A DNA stretch of 64,000 nt, from the NCBI RefSeq assembly GCF_030812675.1, contig NZ_JAUSTE010000006.1, forward strand, positions 154,023-218,022. Direction: 5' to 3'. The position numbers and the translations under genes were made by a program. Source of the stretch: Sinomonas atrocyanea. Its GTDB lineage: Bacteria; Actinomycetota; Actinomycetes; Actinomycetales; Micrococcaceae. The notes under the pieces were generated by a model. That model had not been told where the DNA came from and made no database searches. It worked only from the letters and a program-made list of their open reading frames with translations. Numbering within the stretch: the stretch's first letter is position 1; every line of letters starts with the position of its first letter. Shown here piece by piece: positions 26,093 to 35,430 of this stretch.

Positions 26093-27214
26093 ATGCACGA
26101 GATCCTTGCCCTGCAGCCCCCGGTGTCGTGGGCCCGCACGGACACCGAGGCTCCCCGCCGCGCTCCCCTGCGGGTCGGCGTCGTCCAGCACCGCTGGCAC
26201 GAGGACCCGGCCGCGACCGAGGCCGAACTCGAGGAGGGCATCGGCCGCGCGGCGGCCCACGGCGCCACGGTCGTCTTCCTCCCCGAGCTCACGCTCTCCC
26301 GCTACCCGGCGGACACGCTGCCCGACTACACGCCCAGCAGCATCGCCGAAGACCTCGAGGACGGCCGGACGCTCGCGTTCGCCCGTCGCGCCGCGGCCGC
26401 CCACGGCGTGTGCGTCCACGCGAGCCTCTACCGCAGGGGCGACGCCGGCGACCCGCTCGGCTACAACACCGCCATCCTCGTGGCGCCCGGCGGCGCCCTC
26501 CTCGCCGCGACGGACAAGCTCCACATCCCGGTGACCGAGGGCTACTACGAGGACAGGTTCTTCCGCCCCGGGCCCCAGCAGCCCGCCCCCGGCCAGCAGG
26601 GCACGCCCTACCCGGTCCACTCCCCCGCGGAGCTGGGCGGCGTCCGCCTCGGCCTGCCGACGTGCTGGGACGAGTGGTTCCCCGAGCTCGCCCGCGCCTA
26701 CTCGCTCGCCGGTGCGGAGGTCCTCGCGTACCCGACCGCGATCGGCTCCGAGCCCGGCCACCCCGAGTTCGACACCGAGCCGCTGTGGCGGCAGGTGATC
26801 GTGGGCAACGGGATCGCCAACGGCACGTTCATGGTGGTCCCGAACCGCTGGGGCTCCGAGGGCCTGGTGACGTTCTACGGCTCGTCCTTCATCTCGGACC
26901 CCTACGGCCGCATCCTGGCCCGCGCCCCGCGCGAAGGCTCGGCCGTGCTCGTCGCGGACCTCGACCTCGACGCCCGGCGCGACTGGCTCACCCTCTTCCC
27001 GTTCCTCACCACCCGCCGCCCGGACACCTACGCCGCGCTCACCGCGCCCGTGGACCCCGCGCACCCGTTCGGCGCCACCGGCCCGCTCGTATCGCCCGAG
27101 CCGGCCGCCCGCCCGGGTGGGACGCACGACGGCGGCGACGCACCGGCGTCGTCCGCCTCGCCCTCGGCCATCGCCCCGCAGCGGGCGGACGAGCTCCAGG
27201 AGGCGGACGCATGA
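26093..27214 (+). CDS. aguB: N-carbamoylputrescine amidohydrolase
   Basis: 373-residue nitrilase-superfamily enzyme converting N-carbamoylputrescine to putrescine, NH3 and CO2. The catalytic triad is visible: Glu in FLPELTLSRYP (residue about 62), Lys in TDKLHIPVTEGYYED (about 142) and Cys in GLPTCWDEWFPE (about 190). Usual length is 280-300; the extra C-terminal tail of about 60 residues is low complexity and contains a copy of the dispersed ACGACGGC palindrome. ATG 26093 is used because residues upstream are not conserved. The stop overlaps the aguA start (ATGA). Confidence 0.9.
   Translation: MHEILALQPPVSWARTDTEAPRRAPLRVGVVQHRWHEDPAATEAELEEGIGRAAAHGATVVFLPELTLSRYPADTLPDYTPSSIAEDLEDGRTLAFARRAAAAHGVCVHASLYRRGDAGDPLGYNTAILVAPGGALLAATDKLHIPVTEGYYEDRFFRPGPQQPAPGQQGTPYPVHSPAELGGVRLGLPTCWDEWFPELARAYSLAGAEVLAYPTAIGSEPGHPEFDTEPLWRQVIVGNGIANGTFMVVPNRWGSEGLVTFYGSSFISDPYGRILARAPREGSAVLVADLDLDARRDWLTLFPFLTTRRPDTYAALTAPVDPAHPFGATGPLVSPEPAARPGGTHDGGDAPASSASPSAIAPQRADELQEADA
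27126..27152. repeat. Palindrome copy inside the aguB 3' end
   Basis: ACGACGGCGG (27126-27135) and CCGGCGTCGT (27143-27152), one mismatch, encode the HDGGDAPASS stretch of the non-conserved AguB tail. Confidence 0.75.
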
Positions 27215-28275
27215 GCTGGCGGATGCCCGCGGAGACCGACCCGCACGAGCGGCTCTGGATGGCGTGGCCCTCCGGCGGGTACACGCTCGGCGAGACGGAC
27301 GAGGACGCGCACGAGTCCCGCTCCGCCTGGGCCGCGGTCGCCCATGCGGCCCGCCGGTACGAGCCGGTGACCATGGTGGTCCGGCCGGAGGACCGCCGGA
27401 TCGCCGAGGCGTACCTGGACCCGCGGGTCGACCTCCTCGAAGCCCCCCTCGACGACGCCTGGATGCGGGACATGGGGCCGAGCTTCGTGCTCGGCGGCCC
27501 CTCCGACGACGCCGGCACCACAGGCGGCGGCCCCGCCCGCCTCGGCGCCGTCGACTGGGTGTTCAACGGCTGGGGTCAGCAGGACTGGGCCTCGTGGGAG
27601 AACGACGCCCGGATCGGCGGCACGGTCGCCGCCGCCGCGGGCGCCGAGCCCGTCCGGAGCCAGCTGGTGAACGAGGGCGGCGGGATCCAGGTCGACGGGC
27701 GCGGCACGGTCCTGCTCACCGAGACGGTCCAGCTCGACCCGGGCCGCAACCCCGGTGTCACCAAGGCCCAGGTCGAGGCCGAGCTCGAGCGCACGATCGG
27801 CGCGCGCCACGCCGTCTGGCTCCCCCGCGGCCTCACCCGGGACTCGGAGCGCTTCGGCACCCGCGGCCACGTGGACCTCGTCGCGGCGATCCCCAGCCCG
27901 GGGACTCTCCTGGTCCACGTCCAGCACAGCCCCGAGCACCCCGACCACGAGGTGACCGGCCAGATCCTGGAGGCCCTGCACGCCTCGCGCACCGTGGACG
28001 GGACGCCGTGGACCATCATCGAGGTCCCGGCCCCGGCCCAGCTGCACGACGAGGAGGGCTGGGTCGACTTCAGCTACATCAACCACGTGGCCGTCAACGG
28101 CGGGCTCGTGGCCTGCACGTTCAACGACCCGCACGACGAGAAGGCCCTGCGCCTCCTCGCCGACGCCTACCGGGGGCGGCACGTGAGCGCCGTCGATGCC
28201 CGGGTCATCTTCTCCCGCGGGGGCGGGATCCACTGCATCACCCAGCAGCAGCCGGCCATCCCGGCGCCCGCCTGA
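27211..28275 (+). CDS. aguA: Agmatine deiminase
   Basis: 354-residue peptidyl-arginine-deiminase-family enzyme hydrolysing agmatine to N-carbamoylputrescine and NH3. Family features: ETDPHERLWMAWPS at the start, DDAWMRDMGPSFVL (residue about 85), NGWGQQDWASW, NEGGGIQVDGRGTVLLTE, GHVDLVAAI and the catalytic Cys in GGGIHCITQQQP near the C-terminus. It begins within the aguB stop (ATGA overlap). AguA and AguB act in sequence, and Puo would take the product. Confidence 0.94.
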   Translation: MSWRMPAETDPHERLWMAWPSGGYTLGETDEDAHESRSAWAAVAHAARRYEPVTMVVRPEDRRIAEAYLDPRVDLLEAPLDDAWMRDMGPSFVLGGPSDDAGTTGGGPARLGAVDWVFNGWGQQDWASWENDARIGGTVAAAAGAEPVRSQLVNEGGGIQVDGRGTVLLTETVQLDPGRNPGVTKAQVEAELERTIGARHAVWLPRGLTRDSERFGTRGHVDLVAAIPSPGTLLVHVQHSPEHPDHEVTGQILEALHASRTVDGTPWTIIEVPAPAQLHDEEGWVDFSYINHVAVNGGLVACTFNDPHDEKALRLLADAYRGRHVSAVDARVIFSRGGGIHCITQQQPAIPAPA

Positions 28276-28341
28276 CCACCACGCGCACAGCCTCCACCCG
28301 AGGGGTGACAGTCCCCAGCCCGGTCCCGGGCCGCCACCCGC

Positions 28342-28363
28342 CCGCCGTCGTTTGTGACGGCGG
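28342..28363. repeat. Short palindrome copy between aguA and the permease gene
   Basis: CCGCCGTC (28342-28349) and GACGGCGG (28356-28363) form an 8-bp stem with a 6-nt loop. The site is 25 bp upstream of the permease start, so it may also attenuate or stabilise the operon transcript. Confidence 0.6.
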
Positions 28364-28388
28364 ACACACACGAAGGACAATACTGCTG

Positions 28389-29768
28389 ATGTCCCAGAAC
28401 TCCTCCACGCTCAAGCGGTCGCTGGGCCTGTGGGCCATCGTCGGCCTCGGCCTCGGGTACATGACCCCGACCACTGTCTTCGACACGTTCGGCATCGTCT
28501 CCGGCGAGACCAACGGCGTGGTCCCCCTGGCCTACCTGGTCGCGCTCGTCGCCATGGTCTTCACCGCGGTCAGCTATGGCCGGATGACCCGCTTCTTCCC
28601 CTCGGCGGGTTCCGCCTACACCTACACGTCGGAGACGATGCACCCGAACGTGGGCTTCCTCGTCGGCTGGGCGTCCCTGCTCGACTACCTCCTCCTGCCG
28701 CTCGTGAACGCCGTGATCGTGCGCATCTACATGGAGTCGTTCTTCCCGGACGTGCCCTCGTGGATCTGGGTCGTGGCCTACGTCGTCGTCATCACCGCGA
28801 TGAACCTGTGGAGCATGAACTCGACGTCGAAGATCAACGGCATCCTCGTGGTCTTCGAGATCGTGCTGATCGGCGCCTTCGTGGTCCTGGCCTGGAACGC
28901 GCTCGCCCACGGCACGGGCACCGGCGCGGTGTTCAGCTCGGCCCCGCTCTTCCACGGCGGCGTAGACGCCTCGGCAGTGATCAGCGGCGCGACCGTGGTG
29001 TGCTTCTCCTTCATCGGCTTCGACGCCATCACGATGTACACGGAGGAGGCCAAGGACGCCACCACGGTGCCGAAGGCGATCGTCCTGGCGCTGCTGATCG
29101 GCGGCACGATCTTCTTCGTCGCCGCCTGGTTCGGCCAGTCCGTCTTCCCCACCCTGGACGGCTTCGACAACACCGACGACACCCTGCCCGAGATGGCCCT
29201 CAAGGTCGGCGGCCAGCTGTTCAAGGTCCTCTTCACCTCGGCCGCCTTCGCCGCGACCGTGGCCTCGAGCCTCGCCTCGCACGCCTCCGTGTCCCGCATG
29301 ATCTACGTCATGGGCCGCAACGGCCGCGGCCCGGTCTCGCGGTTCTTCTCCTTCGTCCATCCGCGCTTCCGCACCCCGTCCTTCGCGGTGCTGTTCGTCG
29401 GCGCCGTCTCCCTCCTCGCGATCCCGTTCACGCTCGAGTTCATCTCCTCGATGATCAACTTCGGCGCGCTCATCGCCTTCACGTTCGTGAACCTGACCGT
29501 GGTGGTGTTCTTCGTGCTGCGCAAGAAGGAGATCCGCACGCCGAAGGAGGTCCTGGTCAACATCGTGCTGCCGGTCATCGGCATGGTCCTGACCGGCGTG
29601 CTGTGGGCGAACCTGCAGATGGACGCGCTGGTGTACGGGGCCATCTGGCTCGGGATCGGCGCCGTGTGCCTGCTCGTGATCACCCGCGGCTTCCGCCGCA
29701 CGGTCAACGTGAGCATGAACGAGGAGGACGCCGTGGAGCTCGAGCACCTCGCCGGCCCCCGCGTCTGA
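28389..29768 (+). CDS. APC-family amino acid/polyamine permease
   Basis: 459 residues with about 12 membrane segments. APC features: LWAIVGLGLGYMTPTTVFDT at the start (the usual GxG helix 1), SYGRMTRFFPSAGSAYTYT (residue about 65), FSFIGFDAITMYTEEAKD (helix 6 region) and SMINFGALIAFTFVN. It follows aguBA by 113 bp on the same strand and is probably part of the unit; uptake of agmatine or putrescine is the natural role but is inferred from context. Confidence 0.87.
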   Translation: MSQNSSTLKRSLGLWAIVGLGLGYMTPTTVFDTFGIVSGETNGVVPLAYLVALVAMVFTAVSYGRMTRFFPSAGSAYTYTSETMHPNVGFLVGWASLLDYLLLPLVNAVIVRIYMESFFPDVPSWIWVVAYVVVITAMNLWSMNSTSKINGILVVFEIVLIGAFVVLAWNALAHGTGTGAVFSSAPLFHGGVDASAVISGATVVCFSFIGFDAITMYTEEAKDATTVPKAIVLALLIGGTIFFVAAWFGQSVFPTLDGFDNTDDTLPEMALKVGGQLFKVLFTSAAFAATVASSLASHASVSRMIYVMGRNGRGPVSRFFSFVHPRFRTPSFAVLFVGAVSLLAIPFTLEFISSMINFGALIAFTFVNLTVVVFFVLRKKEIRTPKEVLVNIVLPVIGMVLTGVLWANLQMDALVYGAIWLGIGAVCLLVITRGFRRTVNVSMNEEDAVELEHLAGPRV

Positions 29769-29787
29769 CCTCACCACCTTCCCCGAC

Positions 29788-29837
29788 GCGCGACGCCGCC
29801 GGGCCCGGGTCCGCGACCCGGCCCGGCGACGTCGCGC
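29788..29837 (+). terminator. Hairpin terminator after the permease gene
   Basis: Outer arms GCGCGACG (29788-29795) and CGTCGCGC (29830-29837) enclose a long inner stem CGCCGGGCCCGGGTC / GACCCGGCCCGGCG with one bulged base. It separates the permease from the aminotransferase gene at 29861. Confidence 0.75.
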
Positions 29838-29860
29838 CTCGCCGTGGGTAGGGTGGGCGC

Positions 29861-30961
29861 ATGAGTGAGATCCTGCCGTTCCGCTACCTGTTCGGACCGG
29901 GCCCGGGGAACGCGTACCCGGAGGTCATGGCTGCCCTCTCGTACCCCGTGATCGGGCACCTGGACCCGGCGTTCATCGAGCGGCTGGACCGCGTCTCGAC
30001 CGGGCTGCGCGAGGTGTGGGGCACGGCGAACGCGCGCACGTGGCCCGTCTCGGCCACCGGCTCGGGTGGCATGGAGGCGGCGTTCGTGAACTTCGTCGAA
30101 CCGGGCGACCCCGTCGTCGTGGCAGTCAACGGGCTCTTCGGCGAGCGGATGTGCGAGGTGGCCCGCCGCTGCGGTGCGGAGGTGGTCCGCGTGGACCACG
30201 AGTGGGGGCATCCGGTCGATGCCGAGCGCGTCCTCGCCGCCCACCCGTCGCCGAAGATCATCGCGGCCGTGCACGCCGAGACGTCCACGGGCGTCCGCTC
30301 CGACATCGCCGTCCTCGGGGCCGGCAAGGGGGACGCGCTCCTGCTCGTGGATGCGGTGACCTCGATCGGCGGCCTCGAGCTCCTCGCGGACGAGTGGGGC
30401 GTGGACATCGGCTACGCGGGCACCCAGAAGTGCCTCGGCGTCCCGCCGGGCCTGTCCCCGTTCACCGTCTCCGAGCGGGCCTTCGAGCGGCGAGTCCGCG
30501 AGCCGCGCTCCTGGTACTTCGACATCGGCCTGCTCGGCGGCTATGTCGGCGCCGCCCGGGGCCGCAGCCGGACCTACCACCACACCGCGCCGGTGACCAT
30601 GGTCGCCGGACTCGAGGCGGGCCTCGACCGGATCCTCGCCGAGGGGCTGCCCACCGTGTGGGCCCGCCACGAGGCCGCCGGCGCCGCCCTGCGCGAGGGG
30701 CTCGAGGACATGGGCCTGGAGCTGTTCGCCGCCGAGGGCAGCCGCCTGCCGAGCCTGACCACCGTGCGCGTCCCGGACGGCGTCTCCTCCGCCCGGGTGC
30801 GGCGGATCCTCCTCGAGCAGTACTCCATCGAGGTCGGCGCCGGGGTGGGCGAGTTCGCCGACACCGTCTGGCGGATCGGGCTCATGGGGCCCAACGCGAA
30901 CCCGGCCTCGGTGACGCTCGTCCTCGGCGCCCTGGGCGAGGCGATCGGCGCGGTGCGCTGA
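29861..30961 (+). CDS. Class V aminotransferase, alanine-glyoxylate type
   Basis: 366-residue PLP enzyme of the AGXT/serine-pyruvate aminotransferase group. Family features: FGPGPGNAYPEVMAALS near the start, ATGSGGMEAAFVN (residue about 66), HAETSTGVRSDI, LLVDAVTSIGG, the PLP-lysine motif GYAGTQKCLGVPPGL (residue about 190) and GAARGRSRTYHHTAPV. Preceded by a terminator, so transcribed alone. Likely amino donors alanine or serine and acceptor glyoxylate; specificity not decidable. Confidence 0.88.
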   Translation: MSEILPFRYLFGPGPGNAYPEVMAALSYPVIGHLDPAFIERLDRVSTGLREVWGTANARTWPVSATGSGGMEAAFVNFVEPGDPVVVAVNGLFGERMCEVARRCGAEVVRVDHEWGHPVDAERVLAAHPSPKIIAAVHAETSTGVRSDIAVLGAGKGDALLLVDAVTSIGGLELLADEWGVDIGYAGTQKCLGVPPGLSPFTVSERAFERRVREPRSWYFDIGLLGGYVGAARGRSRTYHHTAPVTMVAGLEAGLDRILAEGLPTVWARHEAAGAALREGLEDMGLELFAAEGSRLPSLTTVRVPDGVSSARVRRILLEQYSIEVGAGVGEFADTVWRIGLMGPNANPASVTLVLGALGEAIGAVR

Positions 30962-31288
30962 CGCCCGTGGACCGCGCGGGGGATGCGGGGACGGAGGGAA
31001 CGGGCTCGTGCCGAGCGGGCCCGCAGCTCCGGCAGGTCGCCTCGGGGGCCTCGTTCCAGGCGGTGACGTTCGACGGCGGGTGCGGCCTCGTGTTCGAGGC
31101 GCGGCGGCCGGCGTCGTGCGCGGGACCGTGACCGGCGAACCGGAACCGGAATCCGCCGCCGCTCAAGACCGACCTGCTTTGAGCGCGCAGGCCGCGTCTC
31201 GGGAGCGGACACGCGGCACCTCGGCGCCGGAGGCCGGTGAAAGCCTGTCGGTTCCGGCCGCCAGGCCAGGGTCCGGCCTGACCCGGGG
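30962..31288. other. Non-coding interval with degenerate inverted repeats
   Basis: No convincing gene. It contains a degenerate copy of the dispersed palindrome: arms CGACGGCGG (31071-31079) and CCGGCGTCG (31108-31116). A second imperfect inverted repeat is GACCGACCTGCTTTG (around 31175-31190) against GAAAGCCTGTCGGTT (around 31238-31253). It separates the convergent aminotransferase and ribA genes, so it may hold terminators for both. Confidence 0.55.
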
Positions 31289-31954
31289 CTAGGCCGAGTC
31301 GACCTCGACGTCGCCGGCGGCCGCCAGGTCGAGGGTGTGGAAGGTATGGTCCCGCTTGGCCTTGAGGTAGCGGACATTGTTGGCGGACAGGTGCACCGCA
31401 GTGGGCACGTGCTCGGCCACCTCGATCCCGAAGGCCTCGAGCTGGAGGGCCTTGTCCGGGTTGTTGCTCAGGAGCCTGATGCGCGTGGCACCCAGCGCCC
31501 CGAGCATCTGCGCGGCGGCCTCGTAGTCGCGCTCGTCCTCGCCGCGGCCGAGGGCCCGGTTGGCCGCGTAGGTGTCGAGCCCCTGGTCCTGGAGGGCGTA
31601 TGCGTCCAGCTTCGCGTACAGCCCGATCCCCCGGCCCTCCTGCCGGAGGTACAGCAGGAAGCCGCCGGCCGCCGAGATCCGCTCCACGGCCTCGCGCAGC
31701 TGCGGGCCGCAGTCGCAGCGCTCGGAGCCGAGCACGTCCCCGGTGAGGCATTCGCTGTGCGGGCGCACGAGCGGGGGCTCGCCGCCCTCCTGTGCCCGCT
31801 GCAGAGCGCCTTCCCAGTCGCCGAGCCCGAGCAGGAGGTGCTCGCGGGCGTCCACGAGGCCCTGGAACGTGAAGACGTCCGCCGTGGCGGTGAACCCGCC
31901 GGCGAATCTGAGCGGCACCTGCACCCGCGTGCGCACCTCTGCTGCAGCTGACAT
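31289..31954 (-). CDS. ribA: GTP cyclohydrolase II
   Basis: 221-residue standalone enzyme for the first step of riboflavin synthesis. Zinc-binding cysteines are in ECLTGDVLGSERCDCGPQL (residues about 68-86), the catalytic segment is LRQEGRGIGLYAKL, and LLSNNPDKALQLEAFGI is the conserved C-terminal part. ATG 31954 follows GGAGGGG. No other rib genes nearby, and I saw no FMN-riboswitch-like leader. An additional or specialised copy beside a ribBA elsewhere is possible. Confidence 0.92.
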   Translation of the reverse strand: MSAAAEVRTRVQVPLRFAGGFTATADVFTFQGLVDAREHLLLGLGDWEGALQRAQEGGEPPLVRPHSECLTGDVLGSERCDCGPQLREAVERISAAGGFLLYLRQEGRGIGLYAKLDAYALQDQGLDTYAANRALGRGEDERDYEAAAQMLGALGATRIRLLSNNPDKALQLEAFGIEVAEHVPTAVHLSANNVRYLKAKRDHTFHTLDLAAAGDVEVDSA

Positions 31955-32108
31955 GGCCCCTCCGTTTCGGCGGGCAACCGGCGCCCGCCCCACTCTGCAT
32001 CCGTGTACGCCGACTTTACCCAGCCGTTCGACATTCCTCACAGGGCCGTCATGGAAGCGAAACACCCAGCCCGTAGCGTCAGGGCATTCCCTGCACCAAG
32101 GAGGCGGC

Positions 32109-32612
32109 ATGCAGACCCACCCCAAGCTGACGATCCGGCTGGTCCCGTGGTCCAACCCCGTGGGACGCGACCTGCGCGCCGCCCAGCAGGCGGAGCTCGA
32201 CGCCCGGTACGGCCACGCCGCGCACGAGGCGGGGGGGCCGCCGTCAGCCGCGGACACCGCCGTGTTCCTCGTCGCCTACGAGAGGGCCACGGGCCAGCCG
32301 CTCGGCTGCGGCGGCCTGCGCTGGGTCGAGCGGACCACCGCAGAGGTCAAGCGGGTCTACGTGCTCCCGTACGCGCGCGGGGCGGGGATCGCGAGCTCGA
32401 TCCTCGTGGCCCTCGAGGCCGAGGCCTATGCGGCCGGGGTGACGCTCATGCTCGCCGAGGCGGGGTCCGCCCAGCCCGACGGGAAGATGTTCTACGAGGC
32501 GTCCGGGTACCGCCGGATCCCGAACTTCGGCCCCTACACGGACCTCGCCGACTCCGTCTGCTACGCGAAGCCGGTCATGACGCCGGTGCGGGTGCACGCG
32601 ATCACGGCGTGA
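32109..32612 (+). CDS. GNAT-family N-acetyltransferase
   Basis: 167 residues. Acetyl-CoA binding motif A is EVKRVYVLPYARGAGIASSI (residues about 79-98), and the C-terminal FYEASGYRRIPNFGPY is typical of small bacterial GNAT proteins. AAGGAGG lies 4 nt before the ATG, a strong ribosome binding site. Divergent from ribA. Substrate unknown. Confidence 0.85.
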   Translation: MQTHPKLTIRLVPWSNPVGRDLRAAQQAELDARYGHAAHEAGGPPSAADTAVFLVAYERATGQPLGCGGLRWVERTTAEVKRVYVLPYARGAGIASSILVALEAEAYAAGVTLMLAEAGSAQPDGKMFYEASGYRRIPNFGPYTDLADSVCYAKPVMTPVRVHAITA

Positions 32613-32681
32613 GCACCCCGGGGCTGGGGCCGGGGGGCCGGGGGTGTGTGGCCCCGGGGGCGCTGCCGGCACCCAGTCCGG

Positions 32682-33860
32682 CTACCAGTCCAGCTGCTCG
32701 GACCGCGAGCGCCAGTGGATCCAGCGCCGCCAGGCGCTGGGCGCCGTCACCACGGCCACGCCGACCACGGCGCCGATCACGGTGTCGATGAAGCGGTCGT
32801 GCAGGAGGTCCAGCGGATCGACGCGCACCACCAGGAGCGTGGACATGAGCGCGAGCGGGGTGACGCACACCTGGGCCAGGAAGTACTGCCGCGCGATCAG
32901 CATCTCGGCCCCGAACTGGCACGCGGCGATGAGCAGGACCATCGCCCACGCCTGGGGCGTCAGCGCGACGATCGCGGCGAGCACCACCAGGCCCACCATC
33001 GTGCCGAGGATACGCTGCAGGCCCCGGGCCACGCGGTGCCGGGTCGTGTGGCCCACGAGCGGCACGACGGCGGCGACCATCGCCCAGTAGTTGTGCCCGA
33101 ACCCGAGGGACTGGCCCACGATCGTGGCGACCACCCCCGCGACGGCCGCCGCGACGAGGTAGCCGAGGGACTCGAGCCACAGGGCCCGGCGCTCGTCCGC
33201 CCCGAGCCGCACGCGCCAGGCCGCGCGGACGCCCGCCCATGTGAGCGGGGTGCGGTGCCCCGGGTGGACGCGGGACGAGAGCCCGATGAGCAGGCAGAGG
33301 GCGACCGTGGCGACCGCGGTGAGCATGGCCGCCCCGAGCGGGGGCTGGTGCGGGACCGAGGCGATCGCCGCGTACGCGAAGATGTGGAACAGCGAGCCCG
33401 CCGGCCGCAGCCTCCAGTACCCCACGATCACCGTGCACGCCCACGCCACCACCGTGGTGCCGACCACAATGGTCCACGGGCTCACGAGGTCGCCGGGGCT
33501 GAGCCGGGCGGTGAGGGTGGCCGCGAGGATCACGGCCAGCATCAGCAGGCCGGCCCGGACCTGCGCGACGATCCGGGCACGGTGCGGCTCGTTGCGCCCG
33601 TAGATGCCGGCGAACGCGCCGAAGCTCGCGAAGATCGCCAGGTCCAGCCGGCCCAGCACCACGAGCGTGATGAGCGGGATGAACAGTCCCGCTGCGACCC
33701 GGATCGCGGCCTGGTGGTCCTTCCGCGCCGGGCCGATGCTGAACAGCAGCTGGTGCACGAACTCCCGCAGCCGCGTGCCGGCGACGGCGAGCGGGCCGCC
33801 CGGGCGCGTGCCGCCGTCGTGCGCCGGGGTGCTCGGGCCGGTGCTGCGCCCCTCGCTCAC
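32682..33860 (-). CDS. FUSC-family membrane protein
   Basis: 392 residues with two blocks of membrane helices separated by a cytoplasmic region (residues about 195-235), the layout of fusaric-acid-resistance/aromatic-acid-efflux-like proteins. Recognisable parts are LAIFASFGAFAGIYGRNEPHR and RVARGLQRILGTMVGLVV, the second being the FUSC core. The N-terminus TPAHDGGTRPGG carries one arm of the dispersed palindrome. It begins 7 bp after the rlmN stop, so the two are probably co-transcribed. Confidence 0.8.
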   Translation of the reverse strand: MSEGRSTGPSTPAHDGGTRPGGPLAVAGTRLREFVHQLLFSIGPARKDHQAAIRVAAGLFIPLITLVVLGRLDLAIFASFGAFAGIYGRNEPHRARIVAQVRAGLLMLAVILAATLTARLSPGDLVSPWTIVVGTTVVAWACTVIVGYWRLRPAGSLFHIFAYAAIASVPHQPPLGAAMLTAVATVALCLLIGLSSRVHPGHRTPLTWAGVRAAWRVRLGADERRALWLESLGYLVAAAVAGVVATIVGQSLGFGHNYWAMVAAVVPLVGHTTRHRVARGLQRILGTMVGLVVLAAIVALTPQAWAMVLLIAACQFGAEMLIARQYFLAQVCVTPLALMSTLLVVRVDPLDLLHDRFIDTVIGAVVGVAVVTAPSAWRRWIHWRSRSEQLDW

Positions 33861-33867
33861 CGCGCCC

Positions 33868-35109
33868 CTACTCTGCGGCAGCCAGCTGGCCGCACGCGCC
33901 GTCGATCTCCTTGCCGCGCGTGTCGCGCAGGGTCGTGGGGACGCCCGCGGCGCGGAGGGTCTCGATGAACTCCTGCTGCACGTGGCGCTCGGAAGAGGTC
34001 CAGATCGATCCCGGCGTCGGGTTGAGCGGGATCGGGTTCACGTGGACCCACCCGCGGCCGCGCTGGTTGAGCTTCTTGGCCAGGAGCGCCGCGCGCCAGG
34101 CGTGGTCGTTCATGTCCTTGATGAGCGCGTACTCGATGCTCACGCGGCGGCCGGTCTTGACGTAGTAGTCGTGCGCGGCGTCGAGGGCCTCGTCGACCTT
34201 CCAGCGGTTGTTGACGGGGATGAGCTCGTCGCGGAGCTCGTCGTCGGGCGCGTGGAGGGAGAGCGCGAAGGTGACCGGGAGGTCCTCGTCTGCGAGCTTG
34301 CGGATCGCCGGGACGAGGCCCACGGTCGAGACGGTGATGTTCCGGGCGCTCATGCCCAGGCCCATCGGGACCGGGTCCACGAAGCGGTGCACGGCGTTCA
34401 TGACGCGCTTGTAGTTGGCCAGCGGCTCGCCCATGCCCATGAAGACGATGTTGGTGACGCGCTCGTCGTCGTGCTCGGCGGTGCCCAGCTCGCCGGCGGC
34501 GATGAGGCGGTTCGCGGCGACGACCTGGTCCACGATCTCGGCCGTGGACATGTTGCGGGTGAGCCCGGCCTGGCCGGTGGCGCAGAATGGGCAGTTCATC
34601 CCGCAGCCCGCCTGGGACGAGACGCACAGGGTGATGCGGCCCGGGTAGCGCATCAGCACGGACTCGACGAGCGCGCCGTCGAAGAGGCGCCAGAGGAACT
34701 TGATGGTGTTGCCGTCGTCCGTCTTGAGGCGGCGGACTTCGCTAAGCAGCGGCGGGAACAGCTGCCCGACGAGCTCCTCGCGGCCGGCCTTGGGCAGGTC
34801 GCTCATGGCCTCGGGGTCCGTGGTCCAGTGCTGGAAGTAGTGGGTGGAGAGCTGCTTGGCGCGGAACGCCGGCAGGCCCAGCTCCTTGGCCTTGGCCTGG
34901 CGCTCCTCGAGGCTCAGGTCCGCGAGGTGCTGCGGCGGCTGCTTGACGCGGGGCGAGGCGAACTGGAGCAGCGGGCGGCCCTCGGGGGTGCGCTGCTGCT
35001 CCCAGCCCTCGGCCGTCGGGAGCACCTGGGGTCGCTCCTGGGCGGCCCCGGCTGCGGTGCGGGCGGGGGGCTGGCTCTCCGGGTTCGGGGTTCGCGTCTG
35101 AGAAGTCAT
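33868..35109 (-). CDS. rlmN: 23S rRNA (adenine2503-C2)/tRNA methyltransferase
   Basis: 413-residue radical-SAM enzyme. The [4Fe-4S] cluster motif is [12 protein letters not shown] (residue about 165); [19 protein letters not shown] precedes it, and [20 protein letters not shown] and [14 protein letters not shown] follow. The N-terminus of about 50 residues is a Pro/Thr-rich extension. ATG 35109 gives MTSQTRTPN; ATGs at 35118 and 35121 are possible. Upstream lies a cluster of 25-bp repeats. Confidence 0.93.
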   Translation of the reverse strand: MTSQTRTPNPESQPPARTAAGAAQERPQVLPTAEGWEQQRTPEGRPLLQFASPRVKQPPQHLADLSLEERQAKAKELGLPAFRAKQLSTHYFQHWTTDPEAMSDLPKAGREELVGQLFPPLLSEVRRLKTDDGNTIKFLWRLFDGALVESVLMRYPGRITLCVSSQAGCGMNCPFCATGQAGLTRNMSTAEIVDQVVAANRLIAAGELGTAEHDDERVTNIVFMGMGEPLANYKRVMNAVHRFVDPVPMGLGMSARNITVSTVGLVPAIRKLADEDLPVTFALSLHAPDDELRDELIPVNNRWKVDEALDAAHDYYVKTGRRVSIEYALIKDMNDHAWRAALLAKKLNQRGRGWVHVNPIPLNPTPGSIWTSSERHVQQEFIETLRAAGVPTTLRDTRGKEIDGACGQLAAAE

Positions 35110-35198
35110 CCTTTCCATCATCCCACGCCCGTTTGTTGATCCTCCAACCGGCCCACTATGATTCCGCTCTCCCTGACCCCTGCTTCGCCCCTCCTCGC

Positions 35199-35383
35199 TC
35201 CGTTTCGGGTACGCATCTCGTCGGGGTTTCTCCGTTTCGGGTACGCATCTCGTCGCCTTTTCGGGGTTCCTGGTACGCACGACGGCGGGTGCCCGGCCCG
35301 CGCGGGCGGGGCACCCGCCGTCGTCCGCGGCACCCTCGTACCCGAGGGCGGGAAAGGGCGACGAGATGCGTACCCGAAACGGG
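35199..35383. repeat. 25-bp repeats: two direct copies and one inverted copy around a hairpin
   Basis: Copies at 35199-35223 and 35231-35255 are identical over 25 bp (core CGTTTCGGGTACGCATC), offset by 32 bp. A third copy at 35359-35383 is inverted with 24/25 identity. The palindromic hairpin at 35279-35324 lies nearly at the centre of copies 2 and 3. The block fills the gap between the ABC-exporter stop and the rlmN start. Confidence 0.9.
35279..35324. terminator. 16-bp hairpin of the ACGACGGC family after the ABC exporter
   Basis: ACGACGGCGGGTGCCC (35279-35294) pairs perfectly with GGGCACCCGCCGTCGT (35309-35324). The 14-nt loop itself contains CCCGCGCGGG. It lies 107 bp downstream of the exporter stop. 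Confidence 0.85.
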
Positions 35384-35430
35384 GAGGGGCGCGGCCGGGC
35401 AGCGACCGGGGGTGGGCGCGTCGGGGCGCG

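Noticed and set aside
27117..28388. Apparent 400-codon N-terminal extension of the APC permease, fused across aguA
   Set aside because: The upstream part is an out-of-frame reading of aguA. The permease family start is at 28389.
31008..31292. 94-codon plus-strand frame in the ribA-aminotransferase gap
   Set aside because: No ribosome binding site, no family resemblance, and it covers inverted repeats; treated as non-coding.
31955..32108. FMN riboswitch upstream of ribA
   Set aside because: The 154-bp divergent gap has no recognisable RFN-element segments, and the divergent GNAT gene needs the same space for its promoter.
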